Positions 44,770-54,227 of a DNA stretch of 64,000 bases are shown here, in pieces. The position numbers and the translations under genes were made by a program. The stretch is from Frankia sp. AiPa1 (GTDB taxonomy: Bacteria; Actinomycetota; Actinomycetes; Frankiales; Frankiaceae): assembly GCF_023243075.1 (NCBI RefSeq), contig NZ_JALKFZ020000034.1:1-64000 (forward strand), in the 5' to 3' direction. Below the pieces are notes generated by a model, which was not told where the DNA came from, did not search any database, and worked only from the letters and a program-made list of their open reading frames with translations. The first letter of the stretch is position 1. Each line of letters begins with the position of its first letter.

Positions 44770-47157
44770 TCAGGCCCTCAGCGGCCGATGCGCCGAGGTG
44801 AAGCTCTCCGTGAGCCACTCCAGATCCGCCTGATCGCTGGCCCGGGCTGCCGCCTCGTCGGTGAAGAGCGTGTCGGTCTTGTGGAGGATGAGAGTGTAAG
44901 GGCGGCCCAGCCGCCGGGTGACGTGGCTGACGGGCAGTTCGGCTGTGTCGATGCGGGAGTGGACATGCTGCCTGCCCCCCTTGGCGAGCGGCCATTCGAG
45001 GGTGCGCTGGTCCGGGTCCGCCAGGAACGCGCGCAGGGTGTCGCACAGGTCGCAGGCGCAGCCGCCGGTGGGCAGCGTGATCGACCAGTCGATGGACGTG
45101 CGCCGTGGGAGGGCCAGCCGGGCCGACAGCCGCGCCGCGCAGTCCGTGGCCAGGTCGCCGAAGCCTGCCTCGCCGCGGAGGCCGTCGCCGGGCAGGTCCG
45201 TCGCGGCGCGCAGCGCGGGCATTTCCAGCGCGGTGATCGCGTCCGGCTGCTGCCGGAGGTACGCGGCCACCGCGGCCCGGATGCTGGCCGTCCCGGTCGC
45301 GGCGGCGGCCGTCAGCACCGCCGCGAGCGGCCTGCCCAGGTCGTCGAGGCCGCGGTCACGCAGGCGAGGGGACGACGACCTGACCGCGATGCCGATGGCC
45401 TCGCTGAGCCACCTCCACGCCAGGTCGAGGAGCAGCTGCGCGGTCGTCGCGCCGGCACCGGGCGCGGCGTGCAGCCCCGCGCACAGGCCGGGCAGCGAGT
45501 CCGCCACCCATTGTCTGCGTTCCGGTCCGCGGCCGGCCCAGGTCGACTCGCCCGCGCCGGCCCACGTCCGCAGCAGGCCGACGGTCCACTGCTGACCGTA
45601 GCGGCTGGCGAGCCTTCCGAAGGACGTGACGTCGTCGGCGGTCAGGCTCTCAACCCGGAACGGGCGCAGCAGCATCGCCGCGGCCGGTGCGTCCGCTACG
45701 GCGTCCGCCGTGCGCAGCGCCACACCGAACGTCGCGGAGATCCTGTCCTTGTCCCGCGGCGACCGTGCGCGCAGGGCGCCGTCCCAGAACGGTTCGAGCG
45801 TCGCCGCGGCGGCCCTCGCGCCCGACACGTCGCCCGCCAGCGCCATCTCGGTGAGCGTGTCGAGCGCCCAGGCTGGCGATGTCTCGGCCCGGTTGGCGAA
45901 GGCCTGCTCGCGGGGCCACACGACGACGGCCGCCCGGTGGTACCAGCGGTCCAGCGTGTTGCCCCAGTTACCCATGTAGCCCTCGTATTCCGTGGCATAG
46001 GGCTCGAGATCGTCCGTCGGCGCCGACGCGCACACCTCGTCGGCGCTGACGGACAGTGAGGTCGCCTCCAACTGGCCGCCGTGCGGACCGGTCCAGTGCG
46101 TGAGCGTGATGTCGACGTCGATCAGCTCCTGGATGTCGTAGTCGGCCGTGCCGTCGACATCCTCGCCGTCCTCATCGTTCTCGCCATTCTCATCGTCATC
46201 CCAGGAGCGCTGTCGGTACCCGTACTCGTCGTCATCCGCGTCGAAGGCACTGTGCGTCGTCTTCACCTCGGCGAGCGCGAGGACGGCCTCGTACCCCGCC
46301 CGTGTGGACGCCGCCCGCAGCAGGGAGGCCCGAGCGGCGTCGGCGCCCTTCAGCGCGCTCCAGCCCAGCGCACGTGGGGTGTACTCGTGGTCGAGGAGGT
46401 AGACGAGGCGGTTCGGCGGGTGTTCCGCGACCGCGGGACGATGGGTGGGCACCGGTGTGCTGAAGTGCTCGCGAAGGAAATCGGCGAGTTCGGCGACTGC
46501 TCCCTCGTCGCCCTCGGGCAGGTCGGTATCCCCGCGCAGCAGCAGGTTGTAGGTGAGCGCGATCCGGTACCCCGACCGGACCTCGCGTACCTCATGCCTG
46601 CAGTCGGCGTAGAAGGCGACCAGCGACAGCTCTGCCGTCGACCCCCGGTGAACCGTTCGCTCGTCGAGATGCCGCACCACCAGCTCGCCGCCGGTATGAC
46701 TGGACGGCAGCGTCACCACGAGGGTGCCGATCATCGAGTCATCCTTCTCGCTGTCCTGATGCGCGAGGAAGAACTGGCCCGGCTCGTACACGAGAAGAGA
46801 ATGCAGATCGGCGGTCAGTTCGGCGGCGATCGGCAGGCCAAGCTCGTCCTTCGCCGCTGTCAAAATGCCGTTCAGCGCATCGTCGTCCCATCGGGCGCGG
46901 ACGAGGTCCTTCGGGATCTCCCACGTGTCGCGGACGCCCGGGTCAGTCAGAGTCTCCTCACCGCGGCCGAACCGGGCGGGCTGGCCGAGGCCGAGGAGCG
47001 TTCGGGCCTGCGCGGGCGGCACCGGAAACGTGACGGGCCCAATGCCCTCGACCTCGAGGGCCAGCTCATCCGTACTCGCCGTCAACTCCACGCAGAAGGC
47101 GGTCTCCGTATCGCCGCGCAACATCCTCGCCAGCCGGTCACGTGCCACGGTCGCCAT
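44770..47157 (-). CDS. 2OG-Fe(II) oxygenase-domain protein
   Basis: 795 residues from ATG 47157, chosen for the upstream GGAGGG at good spacing; an in-frame extension to 47403 has no family similarity. The N-terminal third is a double-stranded beta-helix dioxygenase: HQD near residue 131, the second Fe histidine in CRHEV near 186 and the 2OG arginine in YRIALTYN near 196. An acidic stretch (DDDENGENDEDGED) follows. The remaining 450 residues are helical and repetitive, with no known domain seen; a CACDLC motif is near the C-terminus. Its substrate is unknown. Confidence 0.85.
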   Translation of the reverse strand: MATVARDRLARMLRGDTETAFCVELTASTDELALEVEGIGPVTFPVPPAQARTLLGLGQPARFGRGEETLTDPGVRDTWEIPKDLVRARWDDDALNGILTAAKDELGLPIAAELTADLHSLLVYEPGQFFLAHQDSEKDDSMIGTLVVTLPSSHTGGELVVRHLDERTVHRGSTAELSLVAFYADCRHEVREVRSGYRIALTYNLLLRGDTDLPEGDEGAVAELADFLREHFSTPVPTHRPAVAEHPPNRLVYLLDHEYTPRALGWSALKGADAARASLLRAASTRAGYEAVLALAEVKTTHSAFDADDDEYGYRQRSWDDDENGENDEDGEDVDGTADYDIQELIDVDITLTHWTGPHGGQLEATSLSVSADEVCASAPTDDLEPYATEYEGYMGNWGNTLDRWYHRAAVVVWPREQAFANRAETSPAWALDTLTEMALAGDVSGARAAAATLEPFWDGALRARSPRDKDRISATFGVALRTADAVADAPAAAMLLRPFRVESLTADDVTSFGRLASRYGQQWTVGLLRTWAGAGESTWAGRGPERRQWVADSLPGLCAGLHAAPGAGATTAQLLLDLAWRWLSEAIGIAVRSSSPRLRDRGLDDLGRPLAAVLTAAAATGTASIRAAVAAYLRQQPDAITALEMPALRAATDLPGDGLRGEAGFGDLATDCAARLSARLALPRRTSIDWSITLPTGGCACDLCDTLRAFLADPDQRTLEWPLAKGGRQHVHSRIDTAELPVSHVTRRLGRPYTLILHKTDTLFTDEAAARASDQADLEWLTESFTSAHRPLRA

Positions 47158-47365
47158 CGTCCGTGTCCCTCCGCGTCTTTGCGTTCCCGCCCTGAGCGGC
47201 ATCGTCAGGCAGGAATCTAGAGGGAGCCGCCGACCAGGCCGGAAGCGGTGTGGGCTCGACCCCGCCCGGCATCGCGTCGCGGAGACCCACCGGCGGTGGA
47301 CGTCGCGCCGATGCCGGACGGAGCGGAGAGCTCCATGCGTGTCCATGCGTCGGCCGGGCCACAGC

Positions 47366-47828
47366 ATGGCCGCGATGCCAGCTCTCCTGATCGTCCACCA
47401 CACGCCGTCGCCGACGATGCAGGCGATGCTGGAGGCGGTCCTCGCCGGCGCGCGAGACGACGCGATCGAGGGTGTGGATGTGGTCTCGTGCGGCCGGCGC
47501 TGGCCGCGACCGCGGTCGACGTGCTCGCCGCTGACGGCTACCTGCTCGGCACCCCGGCCAACATCGGCTATATGTCCGGGGCTTGAGACACTTCTTCGAC
47601 CAAGCCTATTACCCGGTCTTGGAAGCTACGGTGGGCCGCCCCTACGCCCTGTACGTGCATGGCAACAACGACACCACCGGCGCCGTCCGGGCCGTCGAGT
47701 CGATTGCGACCGGCCTGCGCTGGAAGCGACTGCGGGAACCGGTGACGGTGATCGGTACACCCGAGGCGAAGGACCGGGAAGCATGCTGGGAACTGGGCGC
47801 CACCACGGCCGCGAGCCTGATGCCGTAG
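47366..47828 (+). pseudogene. Flavodoxin-like family gene with two frameshifts
   Basis: The start (LLIVHHTPSPTMQAMLEAVL) is intact. A TC duplication near 47490 shifts the frame, and a missing T near 47583 shifts it again (GYMSGA then stop). The last part, RHFFDQAYYPVLEATVGRPY to SLMP, resumes in the third frame. The gene is otherwise full length. Confidence 0.85.
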
Positions 47829-48148
47829 CTCGCTGGCCTGCGCCTAAGGACCGTGGGTCGTTCGCCCAAGACCCACATAGGAACGTCACCAAGAGCGAGG
47901 ACCTTGTGATCAGAGTTCGGCACACCTTTCGCACCAGAGCTGGACAGGCCAGCGTGCCTGCGGACCTTGAGTAGCGACTCGGCCGGGAGATCAGCCAAAA
48001 CGTGCGGGGCGAGATATGCCTCCGTAGCGAGCATGGCGCCGACCTGCTGTGACCTGGCCTTCCGCTTGTACGGAGGTCCACGCCTGATCATCGCTGACGT
48101 CGGAGCGGAGGACTCGCGAGGTCAGGTCCTTGGGCCGAGGTGAGAGCA
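47829..48148 (-). other. Region with a possible minus-strand remnant
   Basis: No intact gene is seen. A minus-strand open frame from about 48040 to 47880 (EAYLAPHVLADLPAESLLKV..., DHKVLALGD) has uneven codon use and no recognisable homology. It may be decayed. Confidence 0.35.
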
Positions 48149-49741
48149 TCAGATTCGCACCACCGTGATGGTGCGCCCGCTCGGGCTGGTGGCGGTCTGG
48201 GCGCCCATCTCGGTGCCGACGCGTTTGCGTTCGGCGGGCCGCTGATCGAAGATCACGAGGTGGCCGGTGGGGAGACCGAGGCGTAGCAGGTAGCCGTCGA
48301 GTTGGCTGATGCCAGCCTGGGTCGGATCGGCGTCCCCGGGGCGGTGGGTCTTGACCTCCAATGCCTCGCGCTGGACGGCGGGTTTGCCGTCGGGCCCGGT
48401 GTGACTCCAGCGGACGAGTAGATCCATGGCGCCACGGCCCACGCCGTACTCACGGTCGACGAAGCCGCTGCCATTGATGGCGCGGTCGAGGTATCCGAGC
48501 AGCGTGACGTGGGGGGTCACCTCGCGGTAGGGTTCGTCGGCCTTGAGGACGTCCTCGGTCCGGTGCCAGAACTCGGTGAAGCGGGCGAGTAGTCCGGGTA
48601 GGTCAAGGCGCCCGTCAGCCAGGACAAACGAACGCGGTTGCGGCGCACCGGTCACGCCGTCGAACAGGCCGTCGGCGAGAACTCGTGTGATCACATTGCG
48701 GTAGATCGGGTTGGAGATCTCGACCGTCGACGCGGTCCGTCGGATCAGGCCGAGGTCGGTGGTGTACGCGAGGTCGTCGGAGAACGGGTCGAACCTGACT
48801 TCCGTGCCGGCGAGGATCGGCTCGATGATCCGCCGGACGCGGGGGTCACGGAGCCGGTCGAGCAGGGAGTCCAGGTGGGTCTCCCGCGCGACGATGAGCC
48901 GCTCGTCGGCCTCGTCGACGTGGTCGGCGGTGATCGTCGTCGTCGTGGGGACCTTCATGCGGTCGACGATCTCGTAGGCGAGGGCGTTGACCAGCCACGG
49001 CTGCCCCATCGTCAGCGCGTAGGCGTACTCCACGGCCTGGGGGGTGAACTCCTGGCCGGTGTCGGCGGTGTGCTGCCCGTAGAGGACACGGACCTCGTCG
49101 AGGGTGAAGTCGCTCAGCCGTAGCGACGTCACCTTGATGTTGAACGGGCTAGGTGAGGTGAGCCGGGTCGGATCACCTCCTGAGGCGACCTTGTAATCGC
49201 GGACGTCGCGCAGGCCGCAGAGGGCGATCGACGAGGGGAAGCCGGCCGGCCGTCGGCGGTAGCCGTCGCGCACCTGGCCGAGGACGCTGAGCAGCGTGCG
49301 CCCGGACAGTGCGTCGATCTCGTCGAGGAACAGCACCAGGGGACGTGGACAAGCCCGCGCCCACGCGCCGAAAGCGGCTGCGAGCAGGCTCTCGTCCCAG
49401 GCGTCCGGCCAGGCCGACGGGCGCAGGTCGGCCGGCAGGTAGTCCTCCGCCGCTTCCCTGGCGAGGCCGAGGATTGCTCTGGTAGCCGCGCCGACGTCGT
49501 CGGGCCAGGAGCGTCCGGCCTCCAACGACAGCACGACCGCCGCGTAGCGACCACTCGCGGTCAGGTCCGTGGCGAGCGCCTGTAGCGCCGTCGTCTTGCC
49601 GGTCTGGCGCGGGGCATGCAGGACGAAGTAGTCCTCCCTGGCCACCAGGTCGGGCACCTCGGGAAGCCGCGCGGACGCCGGGATCATGAAGTGCTTGCCA
49701 GGCAAGCACGGCCCGGCCGTGCCGAACTTGCGAGCCACCAC
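48149..49741 (-). CDS. ATPase with C-terminal PD-(D/E)xK nuclease domain
   Basis: 530 residues from GTG 49741, which has GGGAGGG upstream. Walker A is HAPRQTGKTTALQ near residue 45 and Walker B LVLFLDEIDAL near 135. The middle resembles the winged helix of AAA_14-like ATPases. The C-terminal AMDLLVRW... (about 437) and REALEVKTH (about 462) supply the Asp and Glu-x-Lys of a PD-(D/E)xK nuclease. A defence or mobile-element role is plausible but unproven. A decayed copy of its 5' end lies at 56870. Confidence 0.83.
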   Translation of the reverse strand: MVARKFGTAGPCLPGKHFMIPASARLPEVPDLVAREDYFVLHAPRQTGKTTALQALATDLTASGRYAAVVLSLEAGRSWPDDVGAATRAILGLAREAAEDYLPADLRPSAWPDAWDESLLAAAFGAWARACPRPLVLFLDEIDALSGRTLLSVLGQVRDGYRRRPAGFPSSIALCGLRDVRDYKVASGGDPTRLTSPSPFNIKVTSLRLSDFTLDEVRVLYGQHTADTGQEFTPQAVEYAYALTMGQPWLVNALAYEIVDRMKVPTTTTITADHVDEADERLIVARETHLDSLLDRLRDPRVRRIIEPILAGTEVRFDPFSDDLAYTTDLGLIRRTASTVEISNPIYRNVITRVLADGLFDGVTGAPQPRSFVLADGRLDLPGLLARFTEFWHRTEDVLKADEPYREVTPHVTLLGYLDRAINGSGFVDREYGVGRGAMDLLVRWSHTGPDGKPAVQREALEVKTHRPGDADPTQAGISQLDGYLLRLGLPTGHLVIFDQRPAERKRVGTEMGAQTATSPSGRTITVVRI

Positions 49742-50062
49742 CCACCATCCCTCCCGGCCACGCGCCACTGATCGCAACTCTACGGAATCCCAGGCGAACG
49801 TCGGCTCGCGGTCGCATGGTCCACCGCCGGACGGCCGAGGCCGCGGTAGGGATCGACGAGGACGAAGCCAGGTTCGGTAGTCGGATGAGCCGCGGGTAGC
49901 CGTCCGCGGCGAACTCCACCAGTTGGAGTTAGGACTCGACGATCTCGCCGAACAGCCGCTGTCCGTTGCGTACGACGACGAGTTCCCGTGCTCCGCGCGC
50001 CTCGGGTATGTCACCCTGGTTCTGGGATACCCGTGGATCGCGGACGGGAGACAGGGCGCCGA
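49742..50062 (+). other. Intergenic region between divergent genes
   Basis: No intact gene seen. A minus-strand tail ending at the stop near 49930 reads GARELVVVRNGQRLFGEIVE and looks like the 3' end of a lost gene. I do not recognise it. Confidence 0.4.
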
Positions 50063-50688
50063 GTGACGGTTTCGGGGGGCCGATGGGTACTCGCCTACGA
50101 ATACGACAGCGTGCAGTGCTGCGTGCCTCGGGTCGCACGGGTTGGCGTCGGACAGTCACTGACAGCCGGCCGTCGGGGTCACCTACCCCTCGGTGTCGTC
50201 GTCAGTAACCACGGTGTCTCTCGGATCGCGCTTGAGGTGACCGCGACCGAGCAGGGCTGGCACGTCAACGTCCTGAACACGAACGGCGCGGTTATCTGCC
50301 CTTGGGGGCAGGCGGCCACACTGATCAGGCGGGGTCCGCGCAGCGTGGCCGGGCCACGGGTAGCCGTCCTGGTACTGAGCGACCCACGTGGCGGGCGGGG
50401 AGATGCCGGGAGCACGCCAGACCGCTGGGTCGCCGACCAGGCGGCCCACTGGCTGCTCCTGGAAACGGCGACGAGCCCGGAGGTGGGGCCGGATACCGCA
50501 TGGGCCGGTGCACCCACATCGCCCAGATCTGCGAGCAGCGATACCACGACGACCGCTGCGAGCCCGGCGCCGCCTCCTTTGACTGCGGCACAGGCGGAGG
50601 CGCTTCGGCTTACGTTCGCGCATCAGCTGTACTGGCCGCCACGTCCCGCCACCGAACCGCCGACCCTGGACCCTCTCTGCGTTCCTTC
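50063..50688 (+). pseudogene. FHA-like domain protein, 3'-truncated
   Basis: From GTG 50063 the frame encodes a beta-sandwich with LPLGVVVSNHGVSRIALEVT (FHA-type loop, S and H) and a Thr/Ser/Pro linker. LTAAQAEALRLTFAHQLYW begins a helix-turn-helix-like domain that is cut by a flavodoxin-family scrap at about 50689. The frame stays open to 51040 on the antisense of the next gene. It was probably a signalling protein reading phosphothreonine. Confidence 0.6.
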
Positions 50689-51606
50689 GAGTCGATCGCG
50701 ACCGGTCTGCGCTGGACACGCCTGCGCGACCCGGTCACCATTCGATCGTCCTTGCGCAAAGCTGTCGAGGTGGTCGAGTGCCCAGGCCTCAAAGCTGGCG
50801 GCGGGGCGTCCGAGGAGCCGGGGCACGTCCTCGGTGAGGACCGCGTTGTGTCCCGCCCGCGCCCACCCGGAGCCGGTGACGATGACATCGACGACGGAGC
50901 TGTCCAGCCCGGAGGCAATCATCTCGTCGCGTGCCACGTCGAGCGGTAGGTCAATGGTGGTGACCGGGCAGCCGAGCAACTTTTCGAGCTGGGCGGCCTG
51001 GTCGGGCACGGCCAGCAGGTCCGGGCCTGTGAGGGTGTAGGTCTGGCCCGCGTGCGCGGGGGATACCAGTGCTTCGATGGCGACCGCGGCCACGTCGCGC
51101 GGGTCGATGACGCCCTGCCTGCCGTTCCCCGTCAGGTTGCGTACCGGGCTTCCGGATCTGATCGCCAGGGCCCAGTCCAGGGTGTTCGACGCGAAGGCGG
51201 ATGGCCGCAGCACCGTCCAGGCGATGCCACTGGTTTGCACAGCCCGCTCCGCCTGCTGGTGCCATGCGCCCACTGTCCTGCCATGGTCGTCGGTCTCGCC
51301 GGTCCCGATGGCTGAGAGTTTCACCACTCTGCGCACGCCGGCCGCGACGGCGGCTTCGAGCAGGGCTAGGTCGTGGTGGGGCGAGGGTGATGCTGGCGCC
51401 GTCAGCAGGAATACGCTCTCGACGTCGTCGACCGCCGCGTAAAGCGACGCGGAGTCATCGAAGTCGGCCCGCGCGATGTCCACACCGAGCGAGGCGGGAA
51501 CGTTCGCGGGATTGCGCGTCATCGCGCGGACCGCCGCGCCGCGGGCGACCAGAAGCCGGACGACTTCGCTACCGACGGTGCCGGTGGCACCGGTGACAAG
51601 GATCAT
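50623..51606 (-). CDS. NmrA-like NAD(P)-binding SDR protein with chimeric C-terminus
   Basis: 327 residues from ATG 51606. The Rossmann motif VTGATGTVGSEVVRLLVARG binds NAD(P). RPSAFASNTLDWALAIRSG and DPRDVAAVAIEAL are typical of NmrA/SDR atypical proteins. Family similarity stops near 50746 (WALDHLDSF); the last 40 residues are the antisense of a flavodoxin-family scrap and FHA sequence. The core should still fold. It is divergent from an AraC-family gene. A second copy of its C-terminal part lies at 53386. Confidence 0.82.
   Translation of the reverse strand: MILVTGATGTVGSEVVRLLVARGAAVRAMTRNPANVPASLGVDIARADFDDSASLYAAVDDVESVFLLTAPASPSPHHDLALLEAAVAAGVRRVVKLSAIGTGETDDHGRTVGAWHQQAERAVQTSGIAWTVLRPSAFASNTLDWALAIRSGSPVRNLTGNGRQGVIDPRDVAAVAIEALVSPAHAGQTYTLTGPDLLAVPDQAAQLEKLLGCPVTTIDLPLDVARDEMIASGLDSSVVDVIVTGSGWARAGHNAVLTEDVPRLLGRPAASFEAWALDHLDSFAQGRSNGDRVAQACPAQTGRDRLEGTQRGSRVGGSVAGRGGQYS
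50689..50742 (+). pseudogene. Flavodoxin-like family internal scrap
   Basis: 18 codons reading ESIATGLRWTRLRDPVTI match the segment ESIATGLRWKRLREPVTV of the family. The scrap joins the cut ends of the FHA-like and NmrA genes. Confidence 0.65.
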
Positions 51607-51718
51607 GTGGGCAACGGTGCCAGTGGGCAGACGGTGGCGGATAGGACGTTTCGGCACGCCCTGTCGGCCATGCCACCGGGCCGCTCACCACGGACAGGCT
51701 TCTATCGTGGGGTCGGTG

Positions 51719-52507
51719 GTGAATGACGACTCGGAACGCATCATCCCGCTGCCGGTCGGGTTGCGGCCATGGATCTCGCAACTGAGCGTCGCCGCGTCCG
51801 GCGGCGAACCTGCGCACCCCGTCCGCGCCGAGGCTCCGGACGCCACGACGGCTCTGGTCGTACGTGCGACCAGTGATCGCACTGAACTCGTGGTCATGGG
51901 GCCTCGTACGCGCGCCGAATATTTCGAGGTGAGCCGGGTGCCGTTCTGCGTCAAGATGCGAATGCAGCTCGGCCGGGCTCAGTCGCTGCTGGGCGTTCCC
52001 CTGAGCGGACTCGTCGACCGAGTCGTCCCAATAGGCGATTTGTGGGGTGTGACAGGTGATCGGCTCGTCGATGATCTGTCCAACGTCGAGTCAGATCCCA
52101 CCGCAGTCGTCGGACTACTTGCCGCTACGCTGATGGACCGAGTGCGGACTCGGTCGCGTCACGACCTGGCTCGTGATGAACTCGTGCGCAGCGCTACCCT
52201 CGCCCTGACCTCCCTGACCAGCCCTGGACCGCGGGTTCAGCCAACAGCTCGGCGTCTGAAGGTCAGCGAGCGACACCTGCGTTCCCTCTTCACCGACGCC
52301 GTCGGCATTCCACCCAAACACGTCGCCCGCATTGCGCGGACACGGCATGTGCTCGCGGGCGCCAGCCATCAGTCCCTTGCCCGGCTCGCCGCCGAAGCAG
52401 GCTACTACGACCAGTCCCACATGACCGCCGAGTTCCGCCGCATGATGGGAACCTCTCCCAGAGCCTTCGTCGCCGGGCAACTGCCCGCCGCCGCGCCCTG
52501 CCATTAA
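51719..52507 (+). CDS. AraC-family transcriptional regulator
   Basis: 262 residues from GTG 51719 (GTG 51716 also possible). The N-terminal part resembles a DUF6597-like sensor (LPVGLRPWISQLSVAASGG). The C-terminal AraC domain has RLKVSERHLRSLFTDAVG and LARLAAEAGYYDQSHMTAEFRRMMGTSPRAF. It is divergent from the NmrA gene, a common arrangement for a regulator and its target. Confidence 0.88.
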   Translation: MNDDSERIIPLPVGLRPWISQLSVAASGGEPAHPVRAEAPDATTALVVRATSDRTELVVMGPRTRAEYFEVSRVPFCVKMRMQLGRAQSLLGVPLSGLVDRVVPIGDLWGVTGDRLVDDLSNVESDPTAVVGLLAATLMDRVRTRSRHDLARDELVRSATLALTSLTSPGPRVQPTARRLKVSERHLRSLFTDAVGIPPKHVARIARTRHVLAGASHQSLARLAAEAGYYDQSHMTAEFRRMMGTSPRAFVAGQLPAAAPCH

Positions 52508-52616
52508 GGGCTCTTCGTACTCGGCTTGCGTCCGCGATTGGCTGAGCACGTTGCGCAACGAAGTGCCATGACGTTGCGTGACCGTCCTGGGAGTGTGAAA
52601 CAAGAGGGGAGTCGAA

Positions 52617-52645
52617 ATGCTTATGCCCACCATGCGAGCGATACA
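52617..52645 (+). pseudogene. 5' scrap of a QOR-like gene
   Basis: AGAGGGGAG, then ATGC and ATGCCCACCATGCGAGCGAT, encodes MPTMRAI, like the start of the reductase at 41656 (MTTPTMRAI). The match then ends. The piece keeps its ribosome site but has lost the body of the gene. Confidence 0.45.
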
Positions 52646-52664
52646 TCATCGCCGCTCCGACCCG

Positions 52665-52915
52665 TCACCCGCCGGCGGTGTCGGGCATCAGGCTGGCAGC
52701 GGTGGTCGCGCCGAGTTCCCAGCAAGCCTCTCGCGCGACGGCGTCCGCCTCGCCGATCACGGACAGCGGGTCGCGCAGGCGCTTCCATTTCAGTCCGGTC
52801 GTGATGGTCTCGACACCCCGGACCGCACCGGTGGTGTCGCTGTTCCCGTGGACGTAGAGCGCGTACGGCCGGCCGACGGTCGCCTCCAGGCACGAATAGT
52901 AGATCTGGTCGCGGC
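52665..52915 (-). pseudogene. Flavodoxin-like family C-terminal fragment
   Basis: The minus frame starts abruptly at DQIYYSCLEATVGRPYALYV and runs to WELGATTAASLMPD; the usual stop is lost and the frame ends a few codons later. The 5' half, including the FMN loop, is missing. The break lies at the FFD/Q codon. Confidence 0.82.
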
Positions 52916-52995
52916 GCCCTTGCTAACGTATGGGTAGGGAAAACAAGCGAACAGCGCCCTGTCGGGATGCTAACCGGGCGGCGGCAGGAGAGCGG

Positions 52996-53328
52996 ATGCG
53001 GGCTGGCGAAGTCTGGTGGGTGGATTTCGGCGAACGACGGCCGGTGGTTCTCCTCTCAGCTGAGGGCGAGTCCGGGTTCCTGGCTATGCAAGTGGTCCCC
53101 CCAGCCGGCACCGACCTCGATGGCGTGGCCGCGGAGGTTGCGATTGGAACTCCTGAAGGACTTCCCTTCGAGGGCGTCCTGCGCGTCGCGTTTCCGCGTC
53201 CAGGCGTAGTCCCCTGCACCTGGCTCCTTTCGGTGACCAGAGAGGACCTGGTCGAACGGGTCAGCACCCTGCCGCCAGCGAAGCTCGCCGAAATCGAGAA
53301 CCTGGTCCGCCTCGGTAATCCAGCGTAG
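52996..53328 (+). CDS. MazF/PemK-type toxin without antitoxin
   Basis: 110 residues from ATG 52996, preceded by AGGAGAG. The start MRAGEVWWVDFGERRPVVLL and LLSVTREDLVERVSTLPPAKL fit the MazF/PemK fold. No MazE-like gene is adjacent. It may be an orphan endoribonuclease or a variant without activity. Upstream residues from 52930 open the frame but have no family match. Confidence 0.78.
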   Translation: MRAGEVWWVDFGERRPVVLLSAEGESGFLAMQVVPPAGTDLDGVAAEVAIGTPEGLPFEGVLRVAFPRPGVVPCTWLLSVTREDLVERVSTLPPAKLAEIENLVRLGNPA

Positions 53329-53385
53329 GCAGCGTCAACGGCTTCAGCCGACCGCACGGCTCCGAGGCCGGGGCGGGACAGCCGG

Positions 53386-53865
53386 GTGGTGCCACAGGTG
53401 TCCGCTTTCGCGTCGAACACCCTGTACTGGGCCCCAGCGATCAGATCTGGAAACCCGGTGCGCAACCTGACGGGGAACAGCGGGCAGGGCGTCATCGACC
53501 CGCGCGATGTGGCCGCGGTCGCTGTCGAAGCCCTGACCTCCTCCGCGCATGCGGGCCAGACCTACACCCTGACAGGCCCGGACCCGCTCGCCGTGCCCGA
53601 CCAAGCCGCCCGGCTCCAACAGCTGCTCGGCAGCCCAGTCACGACTGTCGACGTGCCTCTCGACGTGGCACGCGACGAGATGCTCGCCGCCGGAATGGAC
53701 AGCTCCGCCGTCGACGCCATCATCACCGGCTCCAGGTGGGCGCGGGCGGGACGCAGCGCCGTCCTCACCGACGATGTCGCCCGGCTCCTGAAACGCCCCG
53801 CCACCAGCTTCGAGGCCTGGGCACTCGACCACCTCGACGCCTTCACAGGACCACGATCAACATGA
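53386..53865 (+). pseudogene. NmrA-like protein, C-terminal half
   Basis: The frame resumes family similarity at SAFASNTLYWAPAIRSG and ends WALDHLDAFTGPRST with its own stop, the natural C-terminus missing in the copy at 50623. The Rossmann half is absent. It is in the opposite orientation to the other copy. Confidence 0.8.
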
Positions 53866-53905
53866 TCCCCGAAGCGGGAGGCCATCCCGCCAGCGTGATC
53901 CGCTT

Positions 53906-54175
53906 TCATGCACCCGGCATCAGGCTGGCGGCGGCGGTGGCGGTGGCGCCGAGCTCCCACAGTGCCTCGCGGTCGGCAGTGTCCGGAGCGCCGATCACCG
54001 TCACCGGATCGCGCAGGCGCTTCCAGCGCAGCCCGGTGGCGATCGACTCGATGGCCCGCGCCGCGCCCGTCGTGTCGTTGTTGCCGTGAACGTAGTAGGC
54101 GTAAGGCCGGCCGATCGTCGCCTCGAGCACGGGGTAGTACACGGTGTCGCAGAAGTACCGGAAAGTCGGGTACGT
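53906..54175 (-). pseudogene. Flavodoxin-like family C-terminal fragment
   Basis: Minus frame: FCDTVYYPVLEATIGRPYAY to ELGATATAAASLMPGA. The N-terminal FMN loop is absent. The copy is more diverged than others, and an extra Ala pair extends its end. Confidence 0.8.
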
Positions 54176-54227
54176 CGGATGGCCACGCTACGTGTCCAAC
54201 GGACTGCCGAACATGAATCCTGCGCCG

